Below, piece by piece: positions 1 to 9,619 of a stretch of 64,000 bases of DNA (the first letter of the stretch is position 1; each line of letters opens with the position of its first letter). Source of the stretch: Nevskia sp. Lineage in GTDB: Bacteria > Pseudomonadota > Gammaproteobacteria > Nevskiales > Nevskiaceae. The translations under genes and the position numbers were made by a program. The stretch is taken from assembly GCA_021732745.1 (NCBI GenBank), contig JAKFUK010000001.1, positions 818,931-882,930 on the forward strand. Reading direction: 5' to 3'. The notes below the pieces were generated by a model, which saw only the letters and a program-made list of their open reading frames with translations, was not told the DNA's origin and searched no databases.

Positions 1-679
1 CGATCGCCTCGGCTTGCAGCGCTTCCTGCCGGGCGCGGATGTCCGGCGTGCATTCGGCGAGGAACTGGCAGTAGTCGTCCGGCGGCAGGCGCATCGGCAG
101 GTTGAGCTGCGCTTCGATCACCCCGGCATCGGCGGATTTCTTCAGCCAGTCGCGGAACGCCAGCCGCGCTTCGGCGGGAACGCCGTCGCACTGCGCGAAC
201 TGGTGGCGCATCGTCGCGATTTCCGCCTTTGGCGAGTCGACTTCCCAGCGGCCGCGACGGCCGGTCTGATGAATCGCTTCGACCTCGGCTTCCAGCGCAT
301 CGGCATTGGCTGGCACTTCGCGACACTCGTACAGCAGGCTGCCGAGCCGATACTGCGACAGCGCATTGCCGCTCTCCGCTTCCGGCAGCAGCTTGGCGTA
401 GGCATCGGCGTAGCGGCCCGGCGGCAGCGCGACTCTCGGCCGACGCACCAGTCGGACGGCGATGCCCGATTCGACCACCGCGCTCTGCACCGTCTGGCGC
501 GGTGACGCGGGCGCTGCCGGGGCCGGCGGTGCTGAGAGTTCGGCCGGCACTTCGACCGGTGCGGCATCGACCGGCAGTTCAGCCAGCACCGGCGCATCCG
601 GCTCCTGCGACCGGTAGACGAACACGGCGATGACCAGCATTGCCGCGATCAGCAGTCCCCACTTGAGCCCGCGCTTCAC
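1..679 (-). CDS. Membrane-anchored Sel1/TPR-like protein, C-terminus outside window
   Basis: Translating the minus strand from a GTG at 677-679 gives an open frame running off the left edge (at least 226 residues). It opens with VKRGLKWG and a hydrophobic stretch at about residues 7-20 (LLIAAMLVIAVFVY), which looks like a single membrane anchor. An Ala/Pro-rich linker follows to about residue 60, then a segment containing GNALSQYRLGSLLYEC, which resembles a Sel1-type helical repeat. The GTG lies 6 bp after the rlmB stop codon, so the two genes probably share a transcript. The exact function is unknown. The GTG start and the truncation make it easy to miss, and the overlapping ATG frames here are Arg-rich shadows. 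Confidence 0.6.
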   Translation of the reverse strand, partial: MKRGLKWGLLIAAMLVIAVFVYRSQEPDAPVLAELPVDAAPVEVPAELSAPPAPAAPASPRQTVQSAVVESGIAVRLVRRPRVALPPGRYADAYAKLLPEAESGNALSQYRLGSLLYECREVPANADALEAEVEAIHQTGRRGRWEVDSPKAEIATMRHQFAQCDGVPAEARLAFRDWLKKSADAGVIEAQLNLPMRLPPDDYCQFLAECTPDIRARQEALQAEAI

Positions 680-685
680 GTCAGA

Positions 686-1447
686 TCACTTCTTGCGCGC
701 GACCTTGGCCGGCTTGTGGTTGCGCTGGCGATAGGCCTCGTACAGGCAGACGGCGGCTGCCACCGACACATTCAGGCTTTCGATGCGATCGCCCTTCATC
801 GGGATGCGCACCACGCGGTCGCAGCACTCGCGGGTCAGACGGCGCAGGCCTTCGGCTTCGCCGCCCATGACCAGCACCAGCGGCCCGGTCAGGTCGACGT
901 CGTAAAGCGATTCATCACCCTCGCCGGCCAGACCAACCACCCAGTAGCCGAGCTGCTTCAGCTGCTCAAGCTTCCTGACCAGATTGGTCACCGCGACCAC
1001 CGGCACCCGCTCTGCCGAACCGGCTGCCGCCGAGCGCACCGCAGGCGTCAGGCCAACGGCGCGATCCTTCGGAATCACCACGGCATCGACGCCGACCGCA
1101 TCCGAGGTGCGGATGCAGGCGCCGAGGTTGTGCGGGTCCTGCACGCCATCGAGCGCCAGGATCAGGCGTTCGGGGGTCGCTGGCAGGTCGATGATCTCCT
1201 CGCCGCCAAGGTCGGAGGCTTCGATCGCTGCCAGCACGCCCTGATGGCGCAGGCCGGGAGCGCGGATGTCGAGAATGTCGCGGGCGACCTTGCGCACCGT
1301 GATGTTGCGCTTGGCGGCGATGTCGATGAGCTTTTCGGCACGCGCGTCGCGGCGGGTCTCAGCGAGCAGGATTTCGCGCGGCTTGACGCCACCGTCCTCG
1401 ATTGCCGCGATGACGGCATGAAAGCCGCCGATATAGGTTTCAGCCAT
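686..1447 (-). CDS. rlmB: 23S rRNA (guanosine-2251-2'-O)-methyltransferase RlmB
   Basis: SpoU-family (SPOUT) methyltransferase that methylates the ribose of G2251 in the P-loop of 23S rRNA using S-adenosylmethionine. The 253-residue length is normal. An N-terminal substrate-binding domain (about 1-75) precedes the knotted catalytic domain, which carries the three SpoU motifs: NLGACIRTS (107-115), GGEAEGL (195-201) and LNVSVAAAVCLYE (225-237). The next gene upstream on this strand is the DUF2339 gene, separated by a 200-bp gap holding a palindromic repeat. rlmB normally lies close to rnr, which is only two genes upstream here, so the placement fits. Confidence 0.95.
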   Translation of the reverse strand: MAETYIGGFHAVIAAIEDGGVKPREILLAETRRDARAEKLIDIAAKRNITVRKVARDILDIRAPGLRHQGVLAAIEASDLGGEEIIDLPATPERLILALDGVQDPHNLGACIRTSDAVGVDAVVIPKDRAVGLTPAVRSAAAGSAERVPVVAVTNLVRKLEQLKQLGYWVVGLAGEGDESLYDVDLTGPLVLVMGGEAEGLRRLTRECCDRVVRIPMKGDRIESLNVSVAAAVCLYEAYRQRNHKPAKVARKK

Positions 1448-1522
1448 GAGAACGGTGCCGAGTGGATTGCGGCGCGCAGTTTACGTCTGTCGCTGTCGGC
1501 GTGATGCAAAAGCCACGGCGAT

Positions 1523-1640
1523 CCTCACGCAGAGAACGCCAAGGACGCAGAGAAAGGCAAAAGCGATAAAGCCCTGCAGGTCGCCATGAATCCCGACCTA
1601 CATGGCTTTTCTCTGCGTTCTCCGCGTTCTCTGCGTGAGA
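1523..1640. repeat. Gene-less palindromic element, family A (two 36-bp half-sites)
   Basis: Two inverted 36-bp arms at 1523-1558 and 1605-1640 are separated by a 46-bp spacer with no gene. Each arm reads roughly TCTCACGCAGAG at its outer end and AGAAA(A/G)GC at its inner end, with an internal GAACGC/GGACGC motif repeated at about 10-bp spacing. The right arm starts only 7 bp after the stop codon of the DUF2339 gene. The same half-site recurs at 9161, 9584, 15520, 25668, 44882 and 44948. Confidence 0.85.
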
Positions 1641-1647
1641 TCGCTTT

Positions 1648-4305
1648 TCACGACGAGCGCCTGACGCCCGCCGGCAACGGCGCGAAATAGCCCGCCGCCA
1701 GCAGGATCGCGCCGACGAACAGGAAGGCCGCGATGCGCGCCAGGGTCCCGGTGCCGGCGGTGTCGACGGCGAACAGCTTGATCGCGACGACCACCATCAG
1801 CGCGGCACCCACCAGCCAGATTTCCCGAGAAGCACGGCGCGCGGCAATCCACATTGCGCCGCAACCGAGCAGGCTCCAGACCACCGAGAAGCTGGCCTGC
1901 AACAAGGCTGAATCGAGCAGCGCGTGCCCTTTAAGCGGCGTGTCGAAGCTGTAATGCAGGCCGCGCACGAGGGCACCGTTCAGCCAGGCGAAGGCGGCGA
2001 TGGCGGCCAGCGCCGGCACCAGCACTGTTGCGGCGCGCGGCATCGGCAGGCGATCGAGCCACTGCCAGTCGGAAATCTCGCGCCGTTGCCAGACCATCCA
2101 CAGGGTCGCGGCCACGGCGAGCACGCTCAGATCGAGCGGATTGAGCAGCGGCCAGGTCGGCAGCGGTGCGGCATTGCCGTTGGCGTACAGGCTGCCGTAG
2201 CCGATCCAGACCAGCAGCCAGAGGGCGATCGGGGCGACCACCGCTTGCGCGTAAAGCCGCGTGTGGCGCGCCACCGGCCAACTGCGCGGAAACGCCGCGA
2301 TCAGGCCGATCGCGAACGCCGGCACCAGCCCCCAGGCGATGAACGGCCAGTCGCCGCCGAGCTGATCGCGCAGATGCCAGGCCATTTCGAGACTGCCGAG
2401 CCCCGTTTTCAGCAGCGCCGGAATGACGTGGGCAGCCGGTTCCGGCTTCGCGTCCGCATCACGTTCCACACGCCACAGCGCCCCGTAATGGACGATGAAC
2501 AGCGCCAGCCAGCCGATGACGCCGCCTTCGTGCGATGGCCGATGGTCGATCGCGGCGACCAGGCCGCCCAGCACGAACAGCAGGCTGCTGGCCTGCGCCA
2601 GTCGCCCGAGCCAGGGCCAGGGCAGACGCTGGGAGGCGGCGGCGAGCAGGGCACTGGTCAGCGCGCCGAAACTTAAAGTCAGGCCGGTACCCCAGGCAGT
2701 GTTCGCGTGGTCGATCTGCGCCAGCCCCGCAAAAAGCCACCAGACGAGCGCCCAGATCGGGGCCAGCGTCGGCAGCCAGCGCGCGTGGGCTTGCAGCTCG
2801 GCCGCGCGGAGCCAGCAGGCGCTGGCAAACCCGGCGGCGGCCAAGAGCCACGCACCGGGCACGCCGGTCGCGAGCATGCCGTTGGCGACACCGGCCTTGT
2901 CGATCGCGATCAGCAGCGACGCCCCGGCCAGAAGCTGGATCGCGACACCAAAGCCGCGCGTCCAGCGGCTGTTCTGCCGCACCCCGAGCCAGACCGCACC
3001 CGCCCCTTCGAGCGCCCAGGTGGCGGCGGTGGCCTGATCGTCCCAGTACAGCGGCACCGCGAGACTCAGCAGCACCACGCCGATCGCTATGAACGCCAGT
3101 GCCGTGGTCCGCCAATGCTCGCGGGCGCTGCGCAGCAAGGCCGCTGCCACGAGCAGATAGAAACTGCCGAAGCCAGCGGCACTGATGGCCAGCCCGTGCG
3201 GGAAGTCGACGACCAGACTGGCTTGCAGCGACAGCACGATGGCCGGCAGGCCGAAACTCAAGGTTCCGGACACCACGCCGCGCCGTTCGCTGCTGCGCGC
3301 CGACAGCACGGTCACCGCGACATACATCGCGAAGAACAGCAGCAGGAAGAACTCGAAACTGGCGAACCACTCGGGCTTGTAGGCGGTGGCGCGCCACAGC
3401 GAGGTGATCACGAAGGTGAAGGTGAAGCCGAGCAGGTTCAGCAGGCCCCAGCCGCGCGCGGCGGCGATCGCGAACACGCCGAGATTGAGCACCGTGTAGT
3501 AGCCGAACAGCAGCAGATGACTGCCGTCGCCGCCGATCATCATCGGCGCGACGAAGCCGCCGGCAAAGCCGATGATCGCCAGCGGCAGCGCGTTCTGGCG
3601 CACCGCCAGCCCGGCCGAGGCAGCCGCCACCAGCACCAGCAGCGCGAAGGCAAACGTCGGCGGCAATAGCTGGTACAGGCGCAAGGCCGCCAGCACCGTC
3701 AGATACAGCAGCGCCAGGCCGCCGCCTTGCAGGGTCAGTGCATAGCCGCTGACCTTGTCACGCAAGCGCCAGCCGGTAGCCACCATCGTCAGGGCCGCGA
3801 ACGACAAACCCGCCAGCCGCAGTTCGACCGGCAGCCAGCCTTCCTCGGCGGCATAGCGGATCAGGTAGACGGCCCCGATGAAGGTGATCAGCACGCCGAG
3901 CCGGGCCAGCGGATTGCCGCCGCGCGCCCAGTCGAGCGCCTGCGCCAGTGCGCTGTCGAATGCCGAGGGCGGACGCGGAGGCGCGTCGACCATCATCGGC
4001 GGCGCTTTCGTTGCCGGCTTGGCGACGGGTGTCGCGATCGGTGGCGGCGGTGCTGGCGGCGCAACCGTTGTGGACGCTGGCTTCGGATCGGCGACAGGAC
4101 TGACCGCTGCCCGCAGCGCAGCATCGAGCCGTGCGTTCAGCAGCCGCAGATCGTGATCGACGATGCGCAGGCGTCCGAACAGATAGCCGCAGAAGCCGCC
4201 GATGAAGAACGACGCCGGTTCCTCGAGCGCGCCCGCCGCGAGCACGCCGAACAGCAGAATCCAGAGGATCGGAAAGCCGGGGCGCGGCGCGTCGGGTGTC
4301 TGCAT
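1648..4305 (-). CDS. DUF2339 multi-pass membrane protein
   Basis: An 885-residue integral membrane protein of the DUF2339 family, whose function is not established. After the N-terminus, a hydrophobic segment (PILWILLFGVLAAGA) and a conserved GFCGYLFGRLRIV stretch are followed by a Pro/Ala/Lys linker at about residues 70-115. The rest is a long series of Leu/Ala/Trp-rich helices, by eye twenty or more, to the C-terminus. The cytoplasmic linker and polytopic core are typical of the family. It lies 14 bp downstream of the lipoprotein gene and may be co-transcribed with it and rnr. Its stop codon lies next to palindromic element A. Confidence 0.85.
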   Translation of the reverse strand: MQTPDAPRPGFPILWILLFGVLAAGALEEPASFFIGGFCGYLFGRLRIVDHDLRLLNARLDAALRAAVSPVADPKPASTTVAPPAPPPPIATPVAKPATKAPPMMVDAPPRPPSAFDSALAQALDWARGGNPLARLGVLITFIGAVYLIRYAAEEGWLPVELRLAGLSFAALTMVATGWRLRDKVSGYALTLQGGGLALLYLTVLAALRLYQLLPPTFAFALLVLVAAASAGLAVRQNALPLAIIGFAGGFVAPMMIGGDGSHLLLFGYYTVLNLGVFAIAAARGWGLLNLLGFTFTFVITSLWRATAYKPEWFASFEFFLLLFFAMYVAVTVLSARSSERRGVVSGTLSFGLPAIVLSLQASLVVDFPHGLAISAAGFGSFYLLVAAALLRSAREHWRTTALAFIAIGVVLLSLAVPLYWDDQATAATWALEGAGAVWLGVRQNSRWTRGFGVAIQLLAGASLLIAIDKAGVANGMLATGVPGAWLLAAAGFASACWLRAAELQAHARWLPTLAPIWALVWWLFAGLAQIDHANTAWGTGLTLSFGALTSALLAAASQRLPWPWLGRLAQASSLLFVLGGLVAAIDHRPSHEGGVIGWLALFIVHYGALWRVERDADAKPEPAAHVIPALLKTGLGSLEMAWHLRDQLGGDWPFIAWGLVPAFAIGLIAAFPRSWPVARHTRLYAQAVVAPIALWLLVWIGYGSLYANGNAAPLPTWPLLNPLDLSVLAVAATLWMVWQRREISDWQWLDRLPMPRAATVLVPALAAIAAFAWLNGALVRGLHYSFDTPLKGHALLDSALLQASFSVVWSLLGCGAMWIAARRASREIWLVGAALMVVVAIKLFAVDTAGTGTLARIAAFLFVGAILLAAGYFAPLPAGVRRSS

Positions 4306-4319
4306 GAAAATAGCCGCGC

Positions 4320-4958
4320 TCAGCGCGCGGCGGCGGCCGACTCCGGCGCCATCCAGGCGCGGGCTTCGCGGTTCTGGATGATCGGCACGAACAGCAATTC
4401 AAGGCTGCGCGTGCTGCCGCCGCTGCGGGTTTCCGAACGCAGACGCCCCCCGGCGACGCCCTGCCCGCCCAGATAAGCCAGCACCGACACCGCACGACGC
4501 TCGGCCAGATCGCTGTCGGCAGCGGTCGGCGCGCGGCCGATCACATGCACCACCCAGGCACCGCCGCTGCGGCTGGCAGCCACGGCATCGGCCAGCGGCA
4601 GCAGCAATTCGGCCTTCAGTTGTGCGTTGTCGGCTTCGAAGGCGCGATCGGCATCGAGAATCATCCGCGCCGCCTGACCGCCACCGCTGACCACGCGGTA
4701 GGCCGACGACAGCGGCAGGGCCGACAGCTTCGCTTTCAGCGCCGCATCGAAGTCGGCCACCACCGCTGCGGCCTGCGCTTCGGGAATCGCATCGGCGACG
4801 GCGAATGCCAGTGCCGGCGCGCTTGATACCGGTGGCGGCGGCGCGACCGCAGCCACGGGCGGCGCTTGCGGCAGCGCCGCCGGTGCCGATGTCGGCGCTT
4901 CCGCCGTGCAGCCGGCCAGCGCCAGCAGTGCCGCAAGCCCGCCGAGCCGCGCCCTCAC
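4320..4958 (-). CDS. Lipoprotein with degenerate OmpA-like C-terminal domain
   Basis: A 212-residue protein with a clear lipoprotein signal: MRARLGGLAALLALAGC, where Cys17 would be lipidated. A Pro/Ala-rich linker follows to about residue 48. The C-terminal part (about 115-205) follows the OmpA peptidoglycan-binding layout: FEADNAQLKAELLLPLADAV, a central strand, then LAERRAVSVLAYLGGQGV. The arginine pair is kept, but the usual GHTD segment reads HVIGRAP, so the aspartate that contacts diaminopimelate in OmpA proteins seems to be missing. Whether it still binds peptidoglycan is doubtful. The start codon overlaps the rnr stop (ATGA), implying translational coupling to RNase R. Confidence 0.7.
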   Translation of the reverse strand: MRARLGGLAALLALAGCTAEAPTSAPAALPQAPPVAAVAPPPPVSSAPALAFAVADAIPEAQAAAVVADFDAALKAKLSALPLSSAYRVVSGGGQAARMILDADRAFEADNAQLKAELLLPLADAVAASRSGGAWVVHVIGRAPTAADSDLAERRAVSVLAYLGGQGVAGGRLRSETRSGGSTRSLELLFVPIIQNREARAWMAPESAAAAR

Positions 4959-7429
4959 CGCCGCGACCCGCGTCGGCTGCCCGGCTTGATCGCAGTCGGT
5001 TGGCGGCCGCCCGGCTTGCCATTGTCGCGGCCGCTGCGGCCGTCGTCGTCCTGACGGGCACCGCCCTTGTCGACGATTTCGAGGTCGATCTTGCGTTCAT
5101 CAAGGCTGACCCGGACCACCTTGACCCGGATCTTCTGGCCCAGCGCGTAGACCATCTTCGAGCGGCTGCCGACCAGACGCTGGTGCTTGGCCTCGAACTC
5201 GTAGAAATCACCCTTCAACTGCGAGACATGCAGCATGCCCTCGATGTACAGGCCGACCAGTTCGACGAACAGACCGAACGGGGCGACGCTGGCGACGATG
5301 CCGTCGAAGTCCTCGCCCACCCGGTGGCGCATGAACTCGCACTTGAGCCAGGTGTTGACGTCGCGGGTGGCGTCATCGGCCCGGCGCTCGGCCATCGAGC
5401 AATGGGCACCGAGCGCTTCCATCTGCGGCAGGGTGTAGGTGAAGGTCTTCGGCTTGCCCTTGACGATCGCGTGCTTGATCGCCCGGTGCAGCAGCAGATC
5501 CGGATAGCGGCGGATCGGGCTGGTGAAGTGCGCGTAATGCGTGAGCGCCAGACCGAAGTGACCGTCGTTGGCAGGCTGGTAGCGGGCCTGCATCAGCGAC
5601 CGCAGCATCACCGTCTGGATCAGGCTGGCATCCTCGCGGCCCTTGACGCTGGCCAGCAGCGTTGCGTAGTCCATGGCCACCGGCGTGTCGCCGCCGCCAA
5701 GGCGCAGGCCGCGGCCGGCGAGGAACTCGCGCAGGATCGCCACCTTGTCGCCGTCCGGCACCTGATGGACGCGGAACAGCGCCGGCATCTTGTGCTTGTC
5801 GACGAGCAAGGCGCCCTGCACGTTCGCCGCGATCATGCATTCCTCGATCAGGCGATGCGCGACGTTGCGCTGCACCGGCACGATCTTTTCGATCTTGCGG
5901 CCTTCGCCGAACACGATCTTGGTTTCCGTACCTTCAAAGTCGATGGCACCGCGCGCCTCGCGAGCCGCGAACAGCGCTTCGAAGCAATCCTTCAGCGTGT
6001 TCAGCGGCTTCAGCAGTTCCGGCTGCCGTTGCGCCTGCTCGCAGTCAGGATCGGCCAGCATCGCCGCGACATCGTCATAGATCAGCCGTGCCTTGGAGCG
6101 CATGACCGCCTTGAAGAACTTCGACTTCGAGACTTCGCCATCCTTCGAAACCCGCATCTCGCAGACCATGCACAGGCGGTCGACGTTCGGATTCAGCGAG
6201 CACAGGCCGTTCGACAGCGCCTCCGGCAGCATCGGAATGACGTTGTTCGGGAAGTAGACCGAAGTGCCACGCTCGGTGGCTTCGGCATCGAGTGCGGAGC
6301 CCGGCGTGACATAGGCCGAGACATCGGCGATTGCCACCCACAGCTTCCAGCCACCGCCGCGCCAGCCCTTGATCGCTTCGGCATAGACGGCGTCATCGAA
6401 GTCGCGGGCGTCGGCGCCGTCGATGGTCATCAAGCCCAGTTCGCGCAGGTCTTCGCGATCCTCGCCCCAGTGCGCCGGGGTGACGATCGGACCAAAGGCC
6501 TCGGCTTCCGCTTCAACCCCTTCCGGCCACTCGAACGGCAGCTTGTGGGCGCGAATTGCGGCGGCGATCTCCATGCCCGGCGCCATGTGGTCGCCGAGAA
6601 TTTCGATGATCCGGCCGACCGGCATGGTGCGGTCGCCCGGAGGTGCGGTCAGCTCCGCCACCACCATCTGGCCGGGCTTGGCACCGCCCAACTCGCTGGC
6701 CGGGACGATGGTTTCCGGGTTCTTCGGATTGCTCGGGATCACCGTGAAGATGCCGCCACCGCCGATGCTCGACGCATGCAAGCGGCCCACCACTTGTGTC
6801 GTGCCGCGTTCGAGGACATCGACCAAGGCACCTTCGCGGCGGCCCCGGGCATCGGTGCCGATCACGCGCACGCGGACCCGGTCGCCGTTCATCAAGGAAT
6901 TCATCTGGCGCGGCGACAGGAACACGTCGCCCGACTTGTCGCCGGCTGCGGCGTTGTCCGGCTGCACGAAGCCGTAGCCATCGCGATGGGCGAGTACCTT
7001 GCCGTCGACCGTGACGCCGGAACGCGGCTTGGCCTCGATGGTGTCGCCGTCTTCGGTCAGCACGGCGCGGTAGGCACCGCGACGATCAGCGGCCGTGAGC
7101 TGGCCTTCGCGGGCCATCGCCACCAGACGCTTGGCGAAGGCTTCCTGCTCGTTGAGCTTCTTCAGGCCGAAATGGGCGATCAGCTCGTCGAGCGTCATCG
7201 GCTCGGCCGACTCGACCAGCGTCTTCAGGACGTGGTTGCGGCTCGGCAGCGGGCTCGCGTAGCGGGTCGATTCGGCAGCGAATTCGGCATCGGCGGTCTT
7301 CCAGTCTGTCTTCTCCGGAGCCGCCTTGCGACCCCAGTTGAAGCCACCGGCCTTGGCCTTCTTCGGCGCGACGACGGCCTTGTCATCGGGCTGGTCGCGA
7401 CGGCTTCCGGTATTTTTCGTTTTCTTCAT
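4955..7429 (-). CDS. rnr: Ribonuclease R
   Basis: A processive 3'-5' exoribonuclease that degrades structured RNA and takes part in rRNA and mRNA quality control. At 824 residues it is full length. A basic N-terminus and winged-helix region (about 65-125) is followed by cold-shock-like domains (about 140-280). The RNB catalytic domain carries IDGADARDFDDAV at 336-348, whose aspartates bind the catalytic magnesium. An S1 domain at about 715-795 contains FDGIVASVAPFGLFVELV, and the tail is Arg/Gly/Lys-rich (GRSGRDNGKPGGRQP). rnr is first in the minus-strand run rnr, lipoprotein, DUF2339, rlmB. It is divergent from tRNA-Leu, whose 5' end is 40 bp away. Confidence 0.95.
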   Translation of the reverse strand: MKKTKNTGSRRDQPDDKAVVAPKKAKAGGFNWGRKAAPEKTDWKTADAEFAAESTRYASPLPSRNHVLKTLVESAEPMTLDELIAHFGLKKLNEQEAFAKRLVAMAREGQLTAADRRGAYRAVLTEDGDTIEAKPRSGVTVDGKVLAHRDGYGFVQPDNAAAGDKSGDVFLSPRQMNSLMNGDRVRVRVIGTDARGRREGALVDVLERGTTQVVGRLHASSIGGGGIFTVIPSNPKNPETIVPASELGGAKPGQMVVAELTAPPGDRTMPVGRIIEILGDHMAPGMEIAAAIRAHKLPFEWPEGVEAEAEAFGPIVTPAHWGEDREDLRELGLMTIDGADARDFDDAVYAEAIKGWRGGGWKLWVAIADVSAYVTPGSALDAEATERGTSVYFPNNVIPMLPEALSNGLCSLNPNVDRLCMVCEMRVSKDGEVSKSKFFKAVMRSKARLIYDDVAAMLADPDCEQAQRQPELLKPLNTLKDCFEALFAAREARGAIDFEGTETKIVFGEGRKIEKIVPVQRNVAHRLIEECMIAANVQGALLVDKHKMPALFRVHQVPDGDKVAILREFLAGRGLRLGGGDTPVAMDYATLLASVKGREDASLIQTVMLRSLMQARYQPANDGHFGLALTHYAHFTSPIRRYPDLLLHRAIKHAIVKGKPKTFTYTLPQMEALGAHCSMAERRADDATRDVNTWLKCEFMRHRVGEDFDGIVASVAPFGLFVELVGLYIEGMLHVSQLKGDFYEFEAKHQRLVGSRSKMVYALGQKIRVKVVRVSLDERKIDLEIVDKGGARQDDDGRSGRDNGKPGGRQPTAIKPGSRRGSRR

Positions 7430-7468
7430 TGACAGACCCCCAAGGTCCGATTACATTGCGCGCCCTGA

Positions 7469-7553
<85 letters not shown>

Positions 7554-7580
7554 GATGTACACGCAGGGTTGCAAGAAAAA

Positions 7581-7603
7581 GGTCGCCGATGGCGGCCTTT
7601 TTT
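7581..7603 (+). terminator. Rho-independent terminator after tRNA-Leu
   Basis: The stem GGTCGCC (7581-7587) pairs with GGCGGCC (7591-7597) around a GAT loop and is followed by six T (7598-7603). An A-run lies on the other side. It sits directly downstream of the tRNA. Confidence 0.8.
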
Positions 7604-7713
7604 GTGGGTCTCGCAAAAGCCGGAAACATCGATTCCGGCTGGCGGCGGGGACGCGGCATGACGATCGCCGTCGATCGAAGGCCTTGCATCCAGGAATATT
7701 GCTGCTGACGCTC

Positions 7714-7742
7714 AAGGCCATCCTCGCGGTGGCCTTTTTCTT
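7714..7742 (+). terminator. Second hairpin with T-run, plus strand
   Basis: AAGGCCA (7714-7720) pairs with TGGCCTT (7730-7736) around a 9-nt loop and leads into TTTCTTTT. No plus-strand gene is recognisable between this hairpin and the tRNA terminator. It may be a backup terminator or may end a short unannotated transcript from 7604-7713. Confidence 0.5.
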
Positions 7743-7763
7743 TTGTCACTTCGTTGTGTACCT

Positions 7764-7860
7764 CAGTTGTTGGTTGTTGGTTTCCAGTTTCCAGAGAAGC
7801 AACGGCGGCTGGCTTTGCCGTTGCTTCCCTGGAAACCAACCACTGGAAACTGGAAACTGC
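7764..7860. repeat. Palindromic element, family B (CCAGTTTCCAGAGAAGC type)
   Basis: Imperfect inverted arms at about 7764-7805 and 7818-7860 are built of short GTTTCCAGTTTCCAG and GAGAAGCAACGGC blocks. The right end abuts the purA stop codon at 7862-7864. A related element lies at 31801-31926 between dnaE and rnhB. The rest of the 308-bp gap between tRNA-Leu and purA holds the two terminators and nothing else recognisable. Confidence 0.75.
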
Positions 7861-7861
7861 T

Positions 7862-9157
<1,296 letters not shown>

Positions 9158-9160
9158 TTA

Positions 9161-9619
9161 TCTCACGCAGAGAACGCAAAGAACGCTGAGAAAAGCCTTC
9201 AAGGCTGGAGCTTGTTAACGACGCGCTGAATTCCGTCCTTCAACACCGGCGCCCCGAAATTGATCAGGTAGCCGAGCGAGAAACCGGAAAGACGCAGGTA
9301 GGTCAAAACCTGCTTTCCATGGACCGGAAGCAACCGCTCAACAGACTTCAACTCGACAAGAACCTTCTTCTCGACAACCAGATCAGCCCTGAAACCTTCC
9401 TCAAGCGTGATTCCACGGTAGATCACCGGAATCACAGCCTGACGAACGACAAACAACCCTGTATCCCTCAGTTCATGCGCGAGTGCAGCCTCATAAACCG
9501 ATTCCAGCAAACTTGAGCCCAACTCCCTGAAAACCGTGAACGCCGCATCGAGAATGACTGTCCCTGTTTCGTTCTCAGTCATTGCTTTTCTCTGCGTCCT
9601 CAGCGTTCTCTGCGTGAGA
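9161..9619. mobile_element. Putative cassette: 36-bp inverted repeats bracketing a GxxExxY-type nuclease gene
   Basis: Inverted 36-bp arms at 9161-9196 and 9584-9619 match at about 32 of 36 positions. They enclose one gene (9199-9582) with 1-2 bp to spare on each side. The outer ends read TCTCACGCAGAG, the inner ends AGAAAAGC. The arms match the half-sites of gene-less elements at 1523-1640 and 44882-44983. The cassette sits precisely between the hisZ stop codon (9620-9622) and the purA start (9154). No transposase is present. Mobility is inferred from the repeated architecture and is not shown. Confidence 0.6.
9199..9582 (-). CDS. GxxExxY-family protein (PD-(D/E)XK nuclease-like)
   Basis: A 127-residue protein of the GxxExxY family, a widespread small family assigned to the PD-(D/E)XK nuclease fold (PDDEXK_3-like). 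Visible features are LGSSLLESVYEAAL (about 21-34), the family motif region with Ser in the usual second Gly position. The core FRADLVVEKKVLVELKSVERL supplies an Asp and an E-x-K, as expected of the catalytic strand pair. The C-terminal part HGKQVLTYLRLSG and LGYLINFGAPVLKDGI is also typical. The biological role is unknown. Its start and stop codons lie within 1-2 bp of the two 36-bp inverted repeats, so gene and repeats form one unit between hisZ and purA. Confidence 0.85.
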   Translation of the reverse strand: MTENETGTVILDAAFTVFRELGSSLLESVYEAALAHELRDTGLFVVRQAVIPVIYRGITLEEGFRADLVVEKKVLVELKSVERLLPVHGKQVLTYLRLSGFSLGYLINFGAPVLKDGIQRVVNKLQP

